Assembly: GCA_948442365.1 (NCBI GenBank)
Contig: CAOJRU010000002.1
Coordinates: 39,471 to 103,470 of the forward strand
From: an uncultured Clostridium sp.
Lineage (GTDB): Bacteria > Bacillota > Clostridia > TANB77 > CAG-508
DNA: 64,000 bases
Direction: 5' to 3'
Positions 38,762-47,325 of this stretch are shown here, piece after piece (the first letter of the stretch is position 1; each line of letters begins with the position of its first letter). The translations under genes and the position numbers were made by a program. The notes beneath the pieces were generated by a model. That model was given only the letters and a program-made list of their open reading frames with translations, ran no database searches and was not told the origin of the DNA.

Positions 38762-39109
38762 TTATTTTATAATAAGCAACATCGCCTGTATAACAATGAT
38801 GATACTCGCTAAATAAGCATAATTTTTTAATCTAACATATTTTCGATTATTTTTTATCATTTTACATTGTTTTTCTTCGTGATTGTTTTCTAACTTTGAA
38901 ATGTAGCTTGATACTAGCATTTCCGCTTCTTTTAAAACATAATCTTTTCCTTTTTTGTTGGTATCGTTTTTTTCTACATTACTCTTTTTTTCTATTTTCT
39001 CTAGTTTTTTCACTTTCTTACTAGATTTCAAAACAATAATAGCTTCTTCTACTAAATTAGATGGTAAATTTTTCAATACCACCATATTTTTCATGTTACT
39101 GGTTTCCAT
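38762..39109 (-). CDS. Small membrane protein, unknown
   Basis: 115 residues. A Lys-rich helical N-terminal half (KKVKKLEKIEKKSNVEK) and one C-terminal membrane helix (YAYLASIIIVIQAMLLIIK). No family recognised. Fourth gene of the run 42516-38762, 57 bp after the previous one. It may be a tail-anchored or membrane-tethered partner. Confidence 0.6.
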   Translation of the reverse strand: METSNMKNMVVLKNLPSNLVEEAIIVLKSSKKVKKLEKIEKKSNVEKNDTNKKGKDYVLKEAEMLVSSYISKLENNHEEKQCKMIKNNRKYVRLKNYAYLASIIIVIQAMLLIIK

Positions 39110-39166
39110 ATCTATGTACCTCCCTCGTATAAAGTTTTTCCACTTTTCAGAAGGTTATACAAATAT

Positions 39167-39781
39167 TTATGGTTTTTCTATATGTACAAAGGTAAAAATT
39201 TCGGCCTCTTCATTTTTATTGATTTTGCTTAAACATTCTTTCATTTGTTCATATACTTTTCCTATTTGTTCAATAATTCCTGCCTCTTCTAACATATTAA
39301 TGACATCAACATCTTCTAACATATCCTTTAAAATTATACGATAGCTATCTGGTATAACGGCGTTATCTTTGCGTTTTATTTTTTGCTTATACTTCTTTTT
39401 TATAATTTCTTGATAGATTTCTAAATTCTGATATTCAATCCAATCTACCCAAATTCCTAGATATTCAAGATACCTGAACATTTCTGTTTCCCTACAAATA
39501 CTTCCTCCATTAAAATCTTCATCAAATTCAATTTCATATTCTATCGATGAAAAGATAGATTGACAGATCGTATAGCAATCTGTTTTATCTATATTATTTA
39601 ACCACTCTTCTAAACGAGGTCTCATAATTTGACCATTAAAGTATTGATTATCTATTTGCTTAATGAGATACAAATATACTTCTTCCTGTTTTTCGTCTGT
39701 AATGTAATCAAGTGGATTCAATTTTTTATTTAACATTTCTTGAATTTCTTTTATTTTGTTTTCTATTATTGATTTCTCCAT
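39167..39781 (-). CDS. Hypothetical acidic protein (island gene)
   Basis: 204 residues, mostly helical and acidic, no membrane segment. Tryptophan- and tyrosine-rich middle (YLEYLGIWVDWIEYQ). Follows its upstream neighbour by 14 bp, so it is probably cotranscribed with the genes at 39796 and 40432. No family recognised. Confidence 0.6.
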   Translation of the reverse strand: MEKSIIENKIKEIQEMLNKKLNPLDYITDEKQEEVYLYLIKQIDNQYFNGQIMRPRLEEWLNNIDKTDCYTICQSIFSSIEYEIEFDEDFNGGSICRETEMFRYLEYLGIWVDWIEYQNLEIYQEIIKKKYKQKIKRKDNAVIPDSYRIILKDMLEDVDVINMLEEAGIIEQIGKVYEQMKECLSKINKNEEAEIFTFVHIEKP

Positions 39782-39795
39782 CCTTCTTAATCCTT

Positions 39796-40428
39796 TTATT
39801 TAATTTTTCTCTTTTCTACAGAATAATAATTTACAATGTCATATTCTTCTAAAATATAAGCACAATTTAAGGCAATCATTTCTATTAAATCTTCTAAGGT
39901 ATCTATTTTTAAATTTTCATAAATATACTTTGAATATAAAATTTCTGGAAGATGCCTCTTGGTGCCATGACCCCAATGAATTACCATTTTATCATTTGTT
40001 CTCAGAAGTATCTTTTCTATCCTATCCATAGCACCATACATTTTTCCGCACCATGCACTTGGCAAATTTCCTTTGACACATAGACAAAAGGCACACATCC
40101 AAATCGTAGCTAACATTTTTGTGTCATTTCCTGCTTCTACTAGCATATCTAATGTTTCTAAAGTCCCTACTCGATTATTATTTAATTGGTGTAAAAAATC
40201 ATCTGGTATATTTTCCATCATCCATAAATACTCTTGCAGTTCTTCTTTTTTAATATAATCTAATCCATAAAATTCTCCACCTTCTTGATATTCAAAATAT
40301 ATATTTTTTACTTCAATTTTCTTTAAAAGCTTTGGGAACTTCTCTTGGCAACATTTTTCCCATATTCTATATACATCTTCTGCCTCAAATTCATTTTCAT
40401 ACCATGTATTTCTACCTGCTAATATCAT
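39796..40428 (-). CDS. Hypothetical protein (island gene)
   Basis: 210 residues, soluble, mixed alpha/beta, with several Cys (CCQEK, CAFCLCVKG, SAWCGKMYG) and a His-rich spot (HWGHGTKRHLPE). It starts 3 bp after the preceding gene stops, so it is tightly coupled to the DUF3883 fusion gene. No family recognised; the cysteine cluster could bind metal. Confidence 0.6.
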   Translation of the reverse strand: MILAGRNTWYENEFEAEDVYRIWEKCCQEKFPKLLKKIEVKNIYFEYQEGGEFYGLDYIKKEELQEYLWMMENIPDDFLHQLNNNRVGTLETLDMLVEAGNDTKMLATIWMCAFCLCVKGNLPSAWCGKMYGAMDRIEKILLRTNDKMVIHWGHGTKRHLPEILYSKYIYENLKIDTLEDLIEMIALNCAYILEEYDIVNYYSVEKRKIK

Positions 40429-40431
40429 AAT

Positions 40432-42516
40432 CTACTCCTTTATCTTGGCTACATATTTAACTGCTTCTAATTGATAATTTTCTGCCACATTTCCTTTTTT
40501 TATTCTTAATTCAGGTGCTTCTGAATAAATTTTTCCTAATCGATATAAGTAATATCTATCTGGATTATCTTTTGAGAATTGAATTTCATTTTCTGTGATT
40601 TCAAAGTCTGATTCACAACTTCCGCTTGTCCCTTTTACTTCAATATAAATTTCTTCATACTTTCCCTTTATATTTTTAAATGATTTTATGTCATAACCAA
40701 GACCATCACCAACATCACGTGCCACCCAAATTACTTTATCGGCTAAATCTTTTCTTCCCAATTCTTCTAACAAATGTTTTTCTCGCTCATAAATAATCTC
40801 TTCACATTTATCTCCTAATAACTTCTTGTTCTTATTTATTTCTAAGTAATTTACTTTTTTTACTACGTTTCTTTTTACTTTTTGCGCTTGCTTTTTTTTC
40901 TTATTTTCTAACTTTTTCTTTAAAGATATTTCCTCTATTTCTACTATTTTGCGCATTACATTTTTTACATCTATTTTTTCTATCTTATTTGTATCTTCTG
41001 GTAATAAATAAGATTGATATTTTATCTTCTTACTTGGTTTCTTAATCTCTGTTTTTACTTTATAATCTGGATATCTATTTTGCAACATTTTAATTGTGAT
41101 GGTATCAATTTTTTCTTCTTGACAAAAAATATAAAATTCCATCCCTCTATTGGTAATCTGGTAATACCTGTGGTTGATTTCCTCTACTAATCCAGCTCTT
41201 AGTAAAATATTTAAACACCAATTGGCCCTATAATATAACATAGGCTGTTTTTCTGCAATACAAAAACGTAACTCCTGTTGTAATGGTGTATAGTCCTTAT
41301 TTTCTGTTAATTCCCAAATTTCTGAAATAGGATATACCTTTTGTGTTTTTAGTAATTCTAATATGGGTAGCACTAGATCTCTGAATTTAGGTATTCCTAT
41401 TTTTCTTCTCAAGAACTCTTCTAAAAAATCATATCGTTCATTTAATTCATCTTTATCTAATATTTCTTGCATGAATTCTGGATTACTTATTATGGTTTGG
41501 GTATAACAGATATTCCATTTTTTTAGTAGTTCTTTTACTTGTTTATCTTCTACATCATACAAAAGAGAAATAAAATGAATAGGCACTTTTTCTTCAATAT
41601 ACAACTCATATAAGTCTGTTTTCCTTATTTTGCTCCAATCTAAAGTGCCTTTTCTTTTTCTTTCTTTGATGAATTCTTTATATTTAATTAATTTTAATCC
41701 TTCTATTTTTAATGTTTCTCTTTTTACCTTTTTACTTGGTAGTCCTATTTGTTTTTCTATTTTAACTTTATTTAATTTTACTGCCTTCATCTTTTTGACA
41801 TAGTTTTCAAATTGATACACTATCTCTTTTATTTCTTCTTTTGTAGATTTATTATCTATAAGTTTGTCAATAACGTTAATAACATAATCATCTTGTGTAA
41901 TTTCTGCTATAAATGGTTTGTATTTAGCAATAGCCTCATATCTATAGTCTAGTTGTAAATACCCTTTTTTTTGAATATATATTTTTATTAGAATTGGCAC
42001 TATTTCATCTATATAATTTAGATGTATTTTTGCATATCTATAATGCTCCATTAATAATTGATATTTTAATGGAACGTATTTAGGTAAAATTTTTAACTCT
42101 TTCCCAGTATCAAATATTTTCATTCCATATTTTTTGATATAGTATTCTTCTTCTGTTACCAATTGATTTCTTTTTTCAAAAGCTGCCAATGTAGTTGCCT
42201 TAAAGCTTATGTCTATGTCTTTTCTCGGATAAGAACTTTGTAATTTCTTACAAACGTTGTATAAATAATCAAGATTTAACAAATACGTATCTACTACAAA
42301 AAATATATCATACTTTGCTTTCCTACCTTTATTTTTATAGAGAATTGGACCATATAGATAGATTTGTTCTACTGCTATTTGATTGCTTATATGTTCTACT
42401 ATTTTTTTACATTCTTCTTTCACTTTTGCTGGTAGTCTTCTTCTTTCATTTGGATAGATTCCATAATAAGCTAAGACAGATTCTGGTATGATCTCTTGCT
42501 CTTTTTCTTGTTTCAT
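40432..42516 (-). CDS. Degenerate nucleotidyltransferase + winged-helix + DUF3883 fusion
   Basis: 694 residues. Residues ~40-100 resemble a minimal nucleotidyltransferase (IYLYGPILYKNKG, YDIFFVVD), but the usual GS and second Asp are changed. Residues ~130-200 are helical, HEPN-like. The middle (~385-460) looks like an Mrr-type winged helix (DLVLPILELLKTQKVYPISE). The C-terminus (~580-680) is DUF3883: DVGDGLGYDIKS followed by YIEVKGTSG, a PD-(D/E)XK-like core. This points to a nucleic-acid enzyme, possibly defence or restriction, although it is not a known system. Confidence 0.6.
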   Translation of the reverse strand: MKQEKEQEIIPESVLAYYGIYPNERRRLPAKVKEECKKIVEHISNQIAVEQIYLYGPILYKNKGRKAKYDIFFVVDTYLLNLDYLYNVCKKLQSSYPRKDIDISFKATTLAAFEKRNQLVTEEEYYIKKYGMKIFDTGKELKILPKYVPLKYQLLMEHYRYAKIHLNYIDEIVPILIKIYIQKKGYLQLDYRYEAIAKYKPFIAEITQDDYVINVIDKLIDNKSTKEEIKEIVYQFENYVKKMKAVKLNKVKIEKQIGLPSKKVKRETLKIEGLKLIKYKEFIKERKRKGTLDWSKIRKTDLYELYIEEKVPIHFISLLYDVEDKQVKELLKKWNICYTQTIISNPEFMQEILDKDELNERYDFLEEFLRRKIGIPKFRDLVLPILELLKTQKVYPISEIWELTENKDYTPLQQELRFCIAEKQPMLYYRANWCLNILLRAGLVEEINHRYYQITNRGMEFYIFCQEEKIDTITIKMLQNRYPDYKVKTEIKKPSKKIKYQSYLLPEDTNKIEKIDVKNVMRKIVEIEEISLKKKLENKKKKQAQKVKRNVVKKVNYLEINKNKKLLGDKCEEIIYEREKHLLEELGRKDLADKVIWVARDVGDGLGYDIKSFKNIKGKYEEIYIEVKGTSGSCESDFEITENEIQFSKDNPDRYYLYRLGKIYSEAPELRIKKGNVAENYQLEAVKYVAKIKE

Positions 42517-42572
42517 ATCTTTTTTACGTTCTCCTTCTTTTTAATATAAGATTATCTCTTAGTTTTTCTTAA

Positions 42573-43418
42573 TTATTTAAAAAAGGAATCTGTATTTACA
42601 TCCCATTTTTCAAACTCGAAACTATTAAAATCACATTGAAAAACTTTATTTATAGCTAATTTAATGTTGCATTTTGTTGGATATCTAACATATTCTCTAC
42701 TTCCATCATTATTTCTATTATCTGAGTTAGAACCATATTGATGTATCACTCCTAATGTCCCCTCTATTTCTAATGTAAGTTTTTTAGAATTAATCTCTTT
42801 GACTTTTATATCATCTAATTCGAACTCTGCTTCCTCATAATGTGTGGCAATTATATCTATCTCACATATAGTATTAGATACAAGCTCTTCATCTATAACA
42901 TTCATCATATACTTTTCATAGGTTTCACAAAAATTATCTCTAAGTTTTGTAATCTGACACAAAAAAGTTTCCAATATCTTTAATACTCCAATAATATTAT
43001 TCTTATCACTATCTCTATCCACTACTTCTTTATCTATATGTACGTACTTACTTAGCTGATCCATTTTATTTCTTAATTCTTTGGCAGACTTTTCTATATC
43101 TATATTTAATTCTTTTTTTATATTTACAACAGATATTCCACCACATATAGAATATACCATTCTTTGCATTCTAGTAATTTCTTTATTTGCATTCTTATCA
43201 TAATAAAACGCTTCATACCATGAACAATTTTTGACTTCATCATCTGGAGCATTTCTTTCTAAAAAAATTCTTATTACTTCTCTAATCCCCATTGCAAAAA
43301 AATGATACTTCAAAGTATTATCACTGTTCAATATATCTAATGATGCCATAAATATTTTTTTTTCAAATTCATTAAAATAACTTGTGATTTGTTTAATTGT
43401 ATCTTCCAAAAAACTCAC
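42573..43418 (-). CDS. Putative pPIWI-associated nuclease (group 2-like) protein
   Basis: 281 residues. The stretch FFAMGIREVIRIFLERNAPDDEVKNCSWY resembles predicted pPIWI-associating nuclease group 2 (pP_pnuc_2), from memory of that family and not verified. A helical middle and a beta-rich C-terminus follow. No pPIWI gene is present in the window. It starts 56 bp upstream of the DUF3883 fusion and may share its transcript. If the assignment is right, it marks an anti-mobile-element island. Confidence 0.45.
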   Translation of the reverse strand: MSFLEDTIKQITSYFNEFEKKIFMASLDILNSDNTLKYHFFAMGIREVIRIFLERNAPDDEVKNCSWYEAFYYDKNANKEITRMQRMVYSICGGISVVNIKKELNIDIEKSAKELRNKMDQLSKYVHIDKEVVDRDSDKNNIIGVLKILETFLCQITKLRDNFCETYEKYMMNVIDEELVSNTICEIDIIATHYEEAEFELDDIKVKEINSKKLTLEIEGTLGVIHQYGSNSDNRNNDGSREYVRYPTKCNIKLAINKVFQCDFNSFEFEKWDVNTDSFFK

Positions 43419-43486
43419 CTCATTGTTTCGTTAAATTACAATATATTATATCACAATTTGTCATTTTTTGGAAGAAGCAATTTGCT

Positions 43487-43594
43487 TTAAGTTTCATTCC
43501 TTTCCTTATTCTGTTGATTCTTTGCTTTTATCGTTTCTTCCTTTTCTTTCATGAGCATTTCTACTAATCGTAAAATTAATTCAGAATTTGTCAT
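43487..43594 (-). CDS. Small basic/acidic protein, 35 residues
   Basis: ATG 43594 follows AAGGAGG at ideal spacing; an in-frame ATG at 43705 lacks one. The peptide (MTNSELILRLVEMLMKEKEE...) is a single amphipathic helix with a charged tail. It is divergent from the DUF6076 gene, with an inverted repeat in between. Could be an antitoxin-like or regulatory peptide; no homologue recognised. Confidence 0.45.
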   Translation of the reverse strand: MTNSELILRLVEMLMKEKEETIKAKNQQNKERNET

Positions 43595-43620
43595 AACTTT
43601 TACCTCCTTTTCCTTATTTA

Positions 43621-43672
43621 CAAGGTAGCTTCCAACTTTTAGTATAAAATAAATACTTCTTTTATTACCTTG
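43621..43672. promoter_or_regulatory. Inverted repeat between the small gene and DUF6076
   Basis: CAAGGTA (43621-43627) and TACCTTG (43666-43672) flank a likely -10 for the small gene (TATACT on the minus strand). Placed beside the plus-strand promoter at 43679, it could be an operator or leader stem. Confidence 0.35.
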
Positions 43673-43678
43673 CACATT

Positions 43679-43707
43679 TGACATTTTTTTTATTTCTTGA
43701 TACAACT
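43679..43707 (+). promoter_or_regulatory. Promoter of the DUF6076 gene
   Basis: TTGACA (43679-43684), 17-bp spacer, TACAAC (43702-43707), 88 bp upstream of the gene. Confidence 0.6.
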
Positions 43708-43794
43708 ATTTTAAAGATAAAAAATTTCATCGTATACTATGTAATTAGATTTTAGAAATTTTTAAAAATTCAATTATTTTAGAAAGGATACTAT

Positions 43795-44799
43795 ATGAAT
43801 GTATTTTCAATTGGTTTTGATGAAGAAAGAAAATTAGAATTTTTTAGTCCTTTTGTGCCTATAAAATTTAAGGGTGAAAGTGACTATCGCTTTATTTCTT
43901 GCGATCCTACAGCCAAACCAATAGGCTCTTTAATTTTAGAATTTATCAATTTAGATCTAAATAATAAAGTCAAAACCAAAAAATTTATTTTTGAATATTT
44001 ACTTGGATACTATATGCTAGAATATTGTCATTTTGGTCAACAATTAGAATATAAACTTTGCTTTTCCAAAAAAGAGCTAAATTTTTATATAGAGGATGCT
44101 TATTTAGAATTACAAGAAGAGTTAAAAGATTTACAAGAAGATTTTATAAGTAGTATTAATCACATTTTTTCTGGGGTAGAATACTTAATTAAAAAGAATC
44201 ATCAAGAAGGAAACTATCATACCGACTATTCTGATTGTTTTCTTGCTGAATTATACGCAACTTTACATGAATATTCAGAAGATATATTAGTTGATTTTGA
44301 CTTACCTACCTATTGCTATCTTCCTTGTTTATCAGAAGATGATGACCCGATTGATGCTAATGTGGAACTGGCATTTTCAAGTGAAACTTTTGGAAATATT
44401 TTATTTATTGCCCTTAGAAAGCTTATTTTCCAAAAAAATATTCTCATCCTTCGTTGTCAATATTGCCATGACTATTTTATTCCAGAATCTTTACATTACC
44501 AAAAATACTGTAATAAGGTTCATAAAAATGGAAAAACTTGCAAATCTTTAGGAGCTTTGGTTACTTATAAAAACAAATTAAAAAATGATCCTATTTTAAA
44601 AAAATATAATAGTAGATATTCTTCTTTGGCAAGCAATGCTAGTAATTATCCAGATAATCCTCTTGCTGTAAAACGCTTTGATGATTATAAACAAAAAGGT
44701 AGTCAAATGAGACAACTTTATTTAGAGGATAAAATTTCTAAAGAAGAGTTCGAAACATGGATTGAAAATACTAGAATTAAAAAACAGAATAACAAATAA
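43795..44799 (+). CDS. DUF6076 domain protein with zinc-like cysteines
   Basis: 334 residues. The C-terminal third has CQYCHDYFIPESLHYQKYC and HKNGKTCKSLG, a zinc-ribbon-like cluster typical of DUF6076/CGNR-like proteins. The N-terminal ~220 residues are soluble and acidic. RBS GAAAGGA before ATG 43795 and its own promoter. Function unknown; DUF6076 genes are often in mobile or accessory regions of Firmicutes. Confidence 0.65.
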   Translation: MNVFSIGFDEERKLEFFSPFVPIKFKGESDYRFISCDPTAKPIGSLILEFINLDLNNKVKTKKFIFEYLLGYYMLEYCHFGQQLEYKLCFSKKELNFYIEDAYLELQEELKDLQEDFISSINHIFSGVEYLIKKNHQEGNYHTDYSDCFLAELYATLHEYSEDILVDFDLPTYCYLPCLSEDDDPIDANVELAFSSETFGNILFIALRKLIFQKNILILRCQYCHDYFIPESLHYQKYCNKVHKNGKTCKSLGALVTYKNKLKNDPILKKYNSRYSSLASNASNYPDNPLAVKRFDDYKQKGSQMRQLYLEDKISKEEFETWIENTRIKKQNNK

Positions 44800-44845
44800 A
44801 TCCCTTCTATCTTCAAAATTATTTAACTTTCTCTAAAGAACTATG

Positions 44846-44935
44846 TATAATAAGAATAGAAAATAAGAAACCACAAACGTGGTTTCCGAGAAGAAGATAA
44901 CCATTCCCTTGTCAAAGCAGAATGGTTATTTTTTA
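44846..44935 (+). ncRNA. Candidate small RNA with two hairpins and a terminator
   Basis: TATAAT at 44846-44851 (with a weak TTTAAC 18 bp upstream) is followed by a perfect 8-bp hairpin GAAACCAC-AAAC-GTGGTTTC (44867-44886) and then a terminator ATAACCATTC / GAATGGTTAT (44897-44929) with a U-run. This would give an RNA of about 80 nt. The alternative is that both hairpins are the 3' UTR and terminator of the DUF6076 gene, which ends at 44799. Confidence 0.4.
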
Positions 44936-44941
44936 TTCAAA

Positions 44942-45580
44942 TTACTCTCTAATAATTTCTATATTTGCATTTGCACGATGGAAATTTCTAGTATCAAATT
45001 CTAAGAATAATTCTTTCATTAAATTATTATTATCTTCTAAATTTTTTATCCCTGTTTCAAATATATCTGTACTTTTTGAAAAAACAAAATATTGTCCTAA
45101 ATTAAAATCCATATTATCATATTTCTCCAATATCATATTTCCTAACGGGTCTACCAAGATCCATTTATTATTAATACAACATTCACAAAAATGATGTCCT
45201 TTTGTAGGAGTTTGAATATTGTTTTGTAAGTCCTGTACAAATCTTTTCCTAACAGTTTGTAAATGAATTGTTGGAATTCCTTTTTCTCTAGCTATCGTTT
45301 CAAATAGTAAAGCAAAGTCACTACATCCTGTATATATACCGCTATTCATAATTTGTGTAGCTGTTCTTGCAAATTTTATACTATTATTATTTTCATAATT
45401 TAAATTATTTTTCATCCAATATAAAATTCTATTTATCGCTATTGTTGACGCGTTATCTCCTTGTATCTTATTTGCTATATTAGAAATTTTGTCATTCGGT
45501 AATGTTTGCTCTCCATTTTTTAAAAATTCCTTTTTTACATCTTCTGTATAAATTATATGATTAAAAAAACCATTAAACAT
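44942..45580 (-). CDS. Transglutaminase-like domain protein
   Basis: 212 residues. Catalytic triad pattern: Cys in YTGCSDFALLFETIAREKG, His in GHHFCECCI and Asp in KWILVDPLGN. No signal peptide, so an intracellular protease- or amidase-like enzyme is expected. It converges with the DUF6076 gene, sharing the intervening terminator. Confidence 0.8.
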   Translation of the reverse strand: MFNGFFNHIIYTEDVKKEFLKNGEQTLPNDKISNIANKIQGDNASTIAINRILYWMKNNLNYENNNSIKFARTATQIMNSGIYTGCSDFALLFETIAREKGIPTIHLQTVRKRFVQDLQNNIQTPTKGHHFCECCINNKWILVDPLGNMILEKYDNMDFNLGQYFVFSKSTDIFETGIKNLEDNNNLMKELFLEFDTRNFHRANANIEIIRE

Positions 45581-45660
45581 ATTTGTTTACTCCTTATTAT
45601 TTTTTCACAACTATATTTTAACATAATTTATAAAATCTGTTAAGAATTTTAATTATACTT

Positions 45661-45702
45661 AGAAAAACCTTACTATATTTTATCAATATAATAAGGTTTT
45701 CT
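45661..45702 (-). terminator. Terminator of spo0A
   Basis: Long imperfect stem AGAAAAACCTTA... / ...TAAGGTTTTCTC 8 bp past the spo0A stop. Confidence 0.65.
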
Positions 45703-45709
45703 CAATTCT

Positions 45710-46528
45710 CTATGCACTCTTTAGCTCTAAACGTAATTTATCCGCAATCATTGCTATAAATTCTGAATTAGTAGGTTTTCCTTTTGATGCTGAAATCGTA
45801 TAACCAAAAATGCTTTCCACCGCTTCTTGTTGACCTCTTCCCCAAGCCACTTCTATGGCATGACGAATCGCACGTTCTACCCTACTTGGTGTTGTATTAT
45901 ACTTAAAAGCAATTTTTGGATATAAACTTTTTGTAATCTGATTAATAACATCAATATCATTTACCACCATCATAATAGCCTCTCTTAGGTATTGATATCC
46001 TTTAATATGAGCTGGTACTCCCACTTCATGAATAATATTAGTTACTAATGCTTCTAAATTTTCTTCTTTCTTTTCCTCATTTTCTGGTAGCTCAATATAC
46101 TTTTGTTTTGGTTCTCTAACAAGGAAATTATTGGCTGCGTGATTTGGTTTAAAGAATTTCACTTCCCTAATTCTTTGAATTAATACCTCTATATCAAAAG
46201 GTTTCACTATGTAATAATCCGCTCCATTACTAATAGCTTTTTGTGTTATTTTGTCTTGTCCTACTGCAGATAGCATAATGCAAATGGGTTTTTTATCTAT
46301 ATTTATCATATTTACTTTTTCTAATACTCCTAAACCATCTAAATGTGGCATAATTACATCTAATAGTACAACATCTGGTGTTGTGTTTGATATCATTTCT
46401 ACTGCTTCGTTTCCATCTTTCGCAACTGCTATTACCTCCATATCTTCTTGATTATTGATATAAGAAGATAATGTGTGGCTAAATTCTTGATTATCATCAG
46501 CAATTAAAATACTAAGATTTCCCTTCAT
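45710..46528 (-). CDS. spo0A: Sporulation master regulator Spo0A
   Basis: 272 residues. Receiver domain with [11 protein letters not shown], phospho-acceptor in [13 protein letters not shown] and K in [10 protein letters not shown]. The C-terminal effector domain has [16 protein letters not shown] and [18 protein letters not shown], the conserved recognition region that binds 0A boxes and contacts sigmaA. Its presence shows the organism is from a spore-forming lineage. Confidence 0.97.
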   Translation of the reverse strand: MKGNLSILIADDNQEFSHTLSSYINNQEDMEVIAVAKDGNEAVEMISNTTPDVVLLDVIMPHLDGLGVLEKVNMINIDKKPICIMLSAVGQDKITQKAISNGADYYIVKPFDIEVLIQRIREVKFFKPNHAANNFLVREPKQKYIELPENEEKKEENLEALVTNIIHEVGVPAHIKGYQYLREAIMMVVNDIDVINQITKSLYPKIAFKYNTTPSRVERAIRHAIEVAWGRGQQEAVESIFGYTISASKGKPTNSEFIAMIADKLRLELKSA

Positions 46529-46636
46529 TTTTCCCTCCTAATTTGTATTTTTTACAGTCCTCATTATAAGCATTTATTCGTGGAAAAGCAATAGTTTTCT
46601 GGAAATAATTCCCATATTTTTACAAAAATACTTTTT

Positions 46637-47266
46637 TCATATACTTTTCGTGATATATTTTTTAGTTAATTCTATTATATCTTTTAAAATGATATTTTTT
46701 GTTTCAAAATCTCTCAGTAATTTTTCTTTTTTATCATGTTCTAACTCTATTTTACAACGAATAAACTCACAATATTCTACATTTGTTATCAAAATATCAT
46801 TGCTTTTACAATAATATTTAAAACGATCTAACTCGCTATAATCTGTTGTTACTAACATTTCGACTCCCTGACATATTTCTATTAAATCACTTTGTTCTAC
46901 TGCCTTTAGCAAACTATCTGAATAAGCTCGTACTAATCCTCCTGTTCCTAGTAATATTCCCCCAAAATATCTTGTAACAATAACCAATACATTTGACAAA
47001 TTATTCTTTTTAAGAATATTTAGCATGGGAGCTCCCGCTGTTCCTGAAGGTTCACCATCATCACTTGATTTCTCACAAATTTTATCATCTTCCATAATTC
47101 TATAGGCCATACAATTATGCCTTGCATCATAATACTTTTTCTTGGTTTCCTTGATGATTTCTTCCGCTTCTTCTACTCTTTCGACTGGAAACAAATTAGC
47201 GATAAACTTCGACTTTTTTTCTACTATCTCCACTTGTATTGGTTCTTTTATGGTTGTAAAATTCAT
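46637..47266 (-). CDS. YigZ/IMPACT-family protein
   Basis: 209 residues. The IMPACT N-terminal domain is clear: KKSKFIANLFPVERVEEA, YDARHNCMAYRI, SDDGEPSGTAGAPML and RYFGGILLGTGGLVRAYSD. The C-terminal half has the UPF0029/YigZ tail. Members are thought to affect proteolysis or translation under stress; the exact role is not known. It is 59 bp downstream of the flavoprotein gene. Confidence 0.9.
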   Translation of the reverse strand: MNFTTIKEPIQVEIVEKKSKFIANLFPVERVEEAEEIIKETKKKYYDARHNCMAYRIMEDDKICEKSSDDGEPSGTAGAPMLNILKKNNLSNVLVIVTRYFGGILLGTGGLVRAYSDSLLKAVEQSDLIEICQGVEMLVTTDYSELDRFKYYCKSNDILITNVEYCEFIRCKIELEHDKKEKLLRDFETKNIILKDIIELTKKYITKSI

Positions 47267-47325
47267 CTTTTATCTCCTCTAAATTTAATATCCTATTACA
47301 ATAACGCTGAAAAATAATACTTGTT

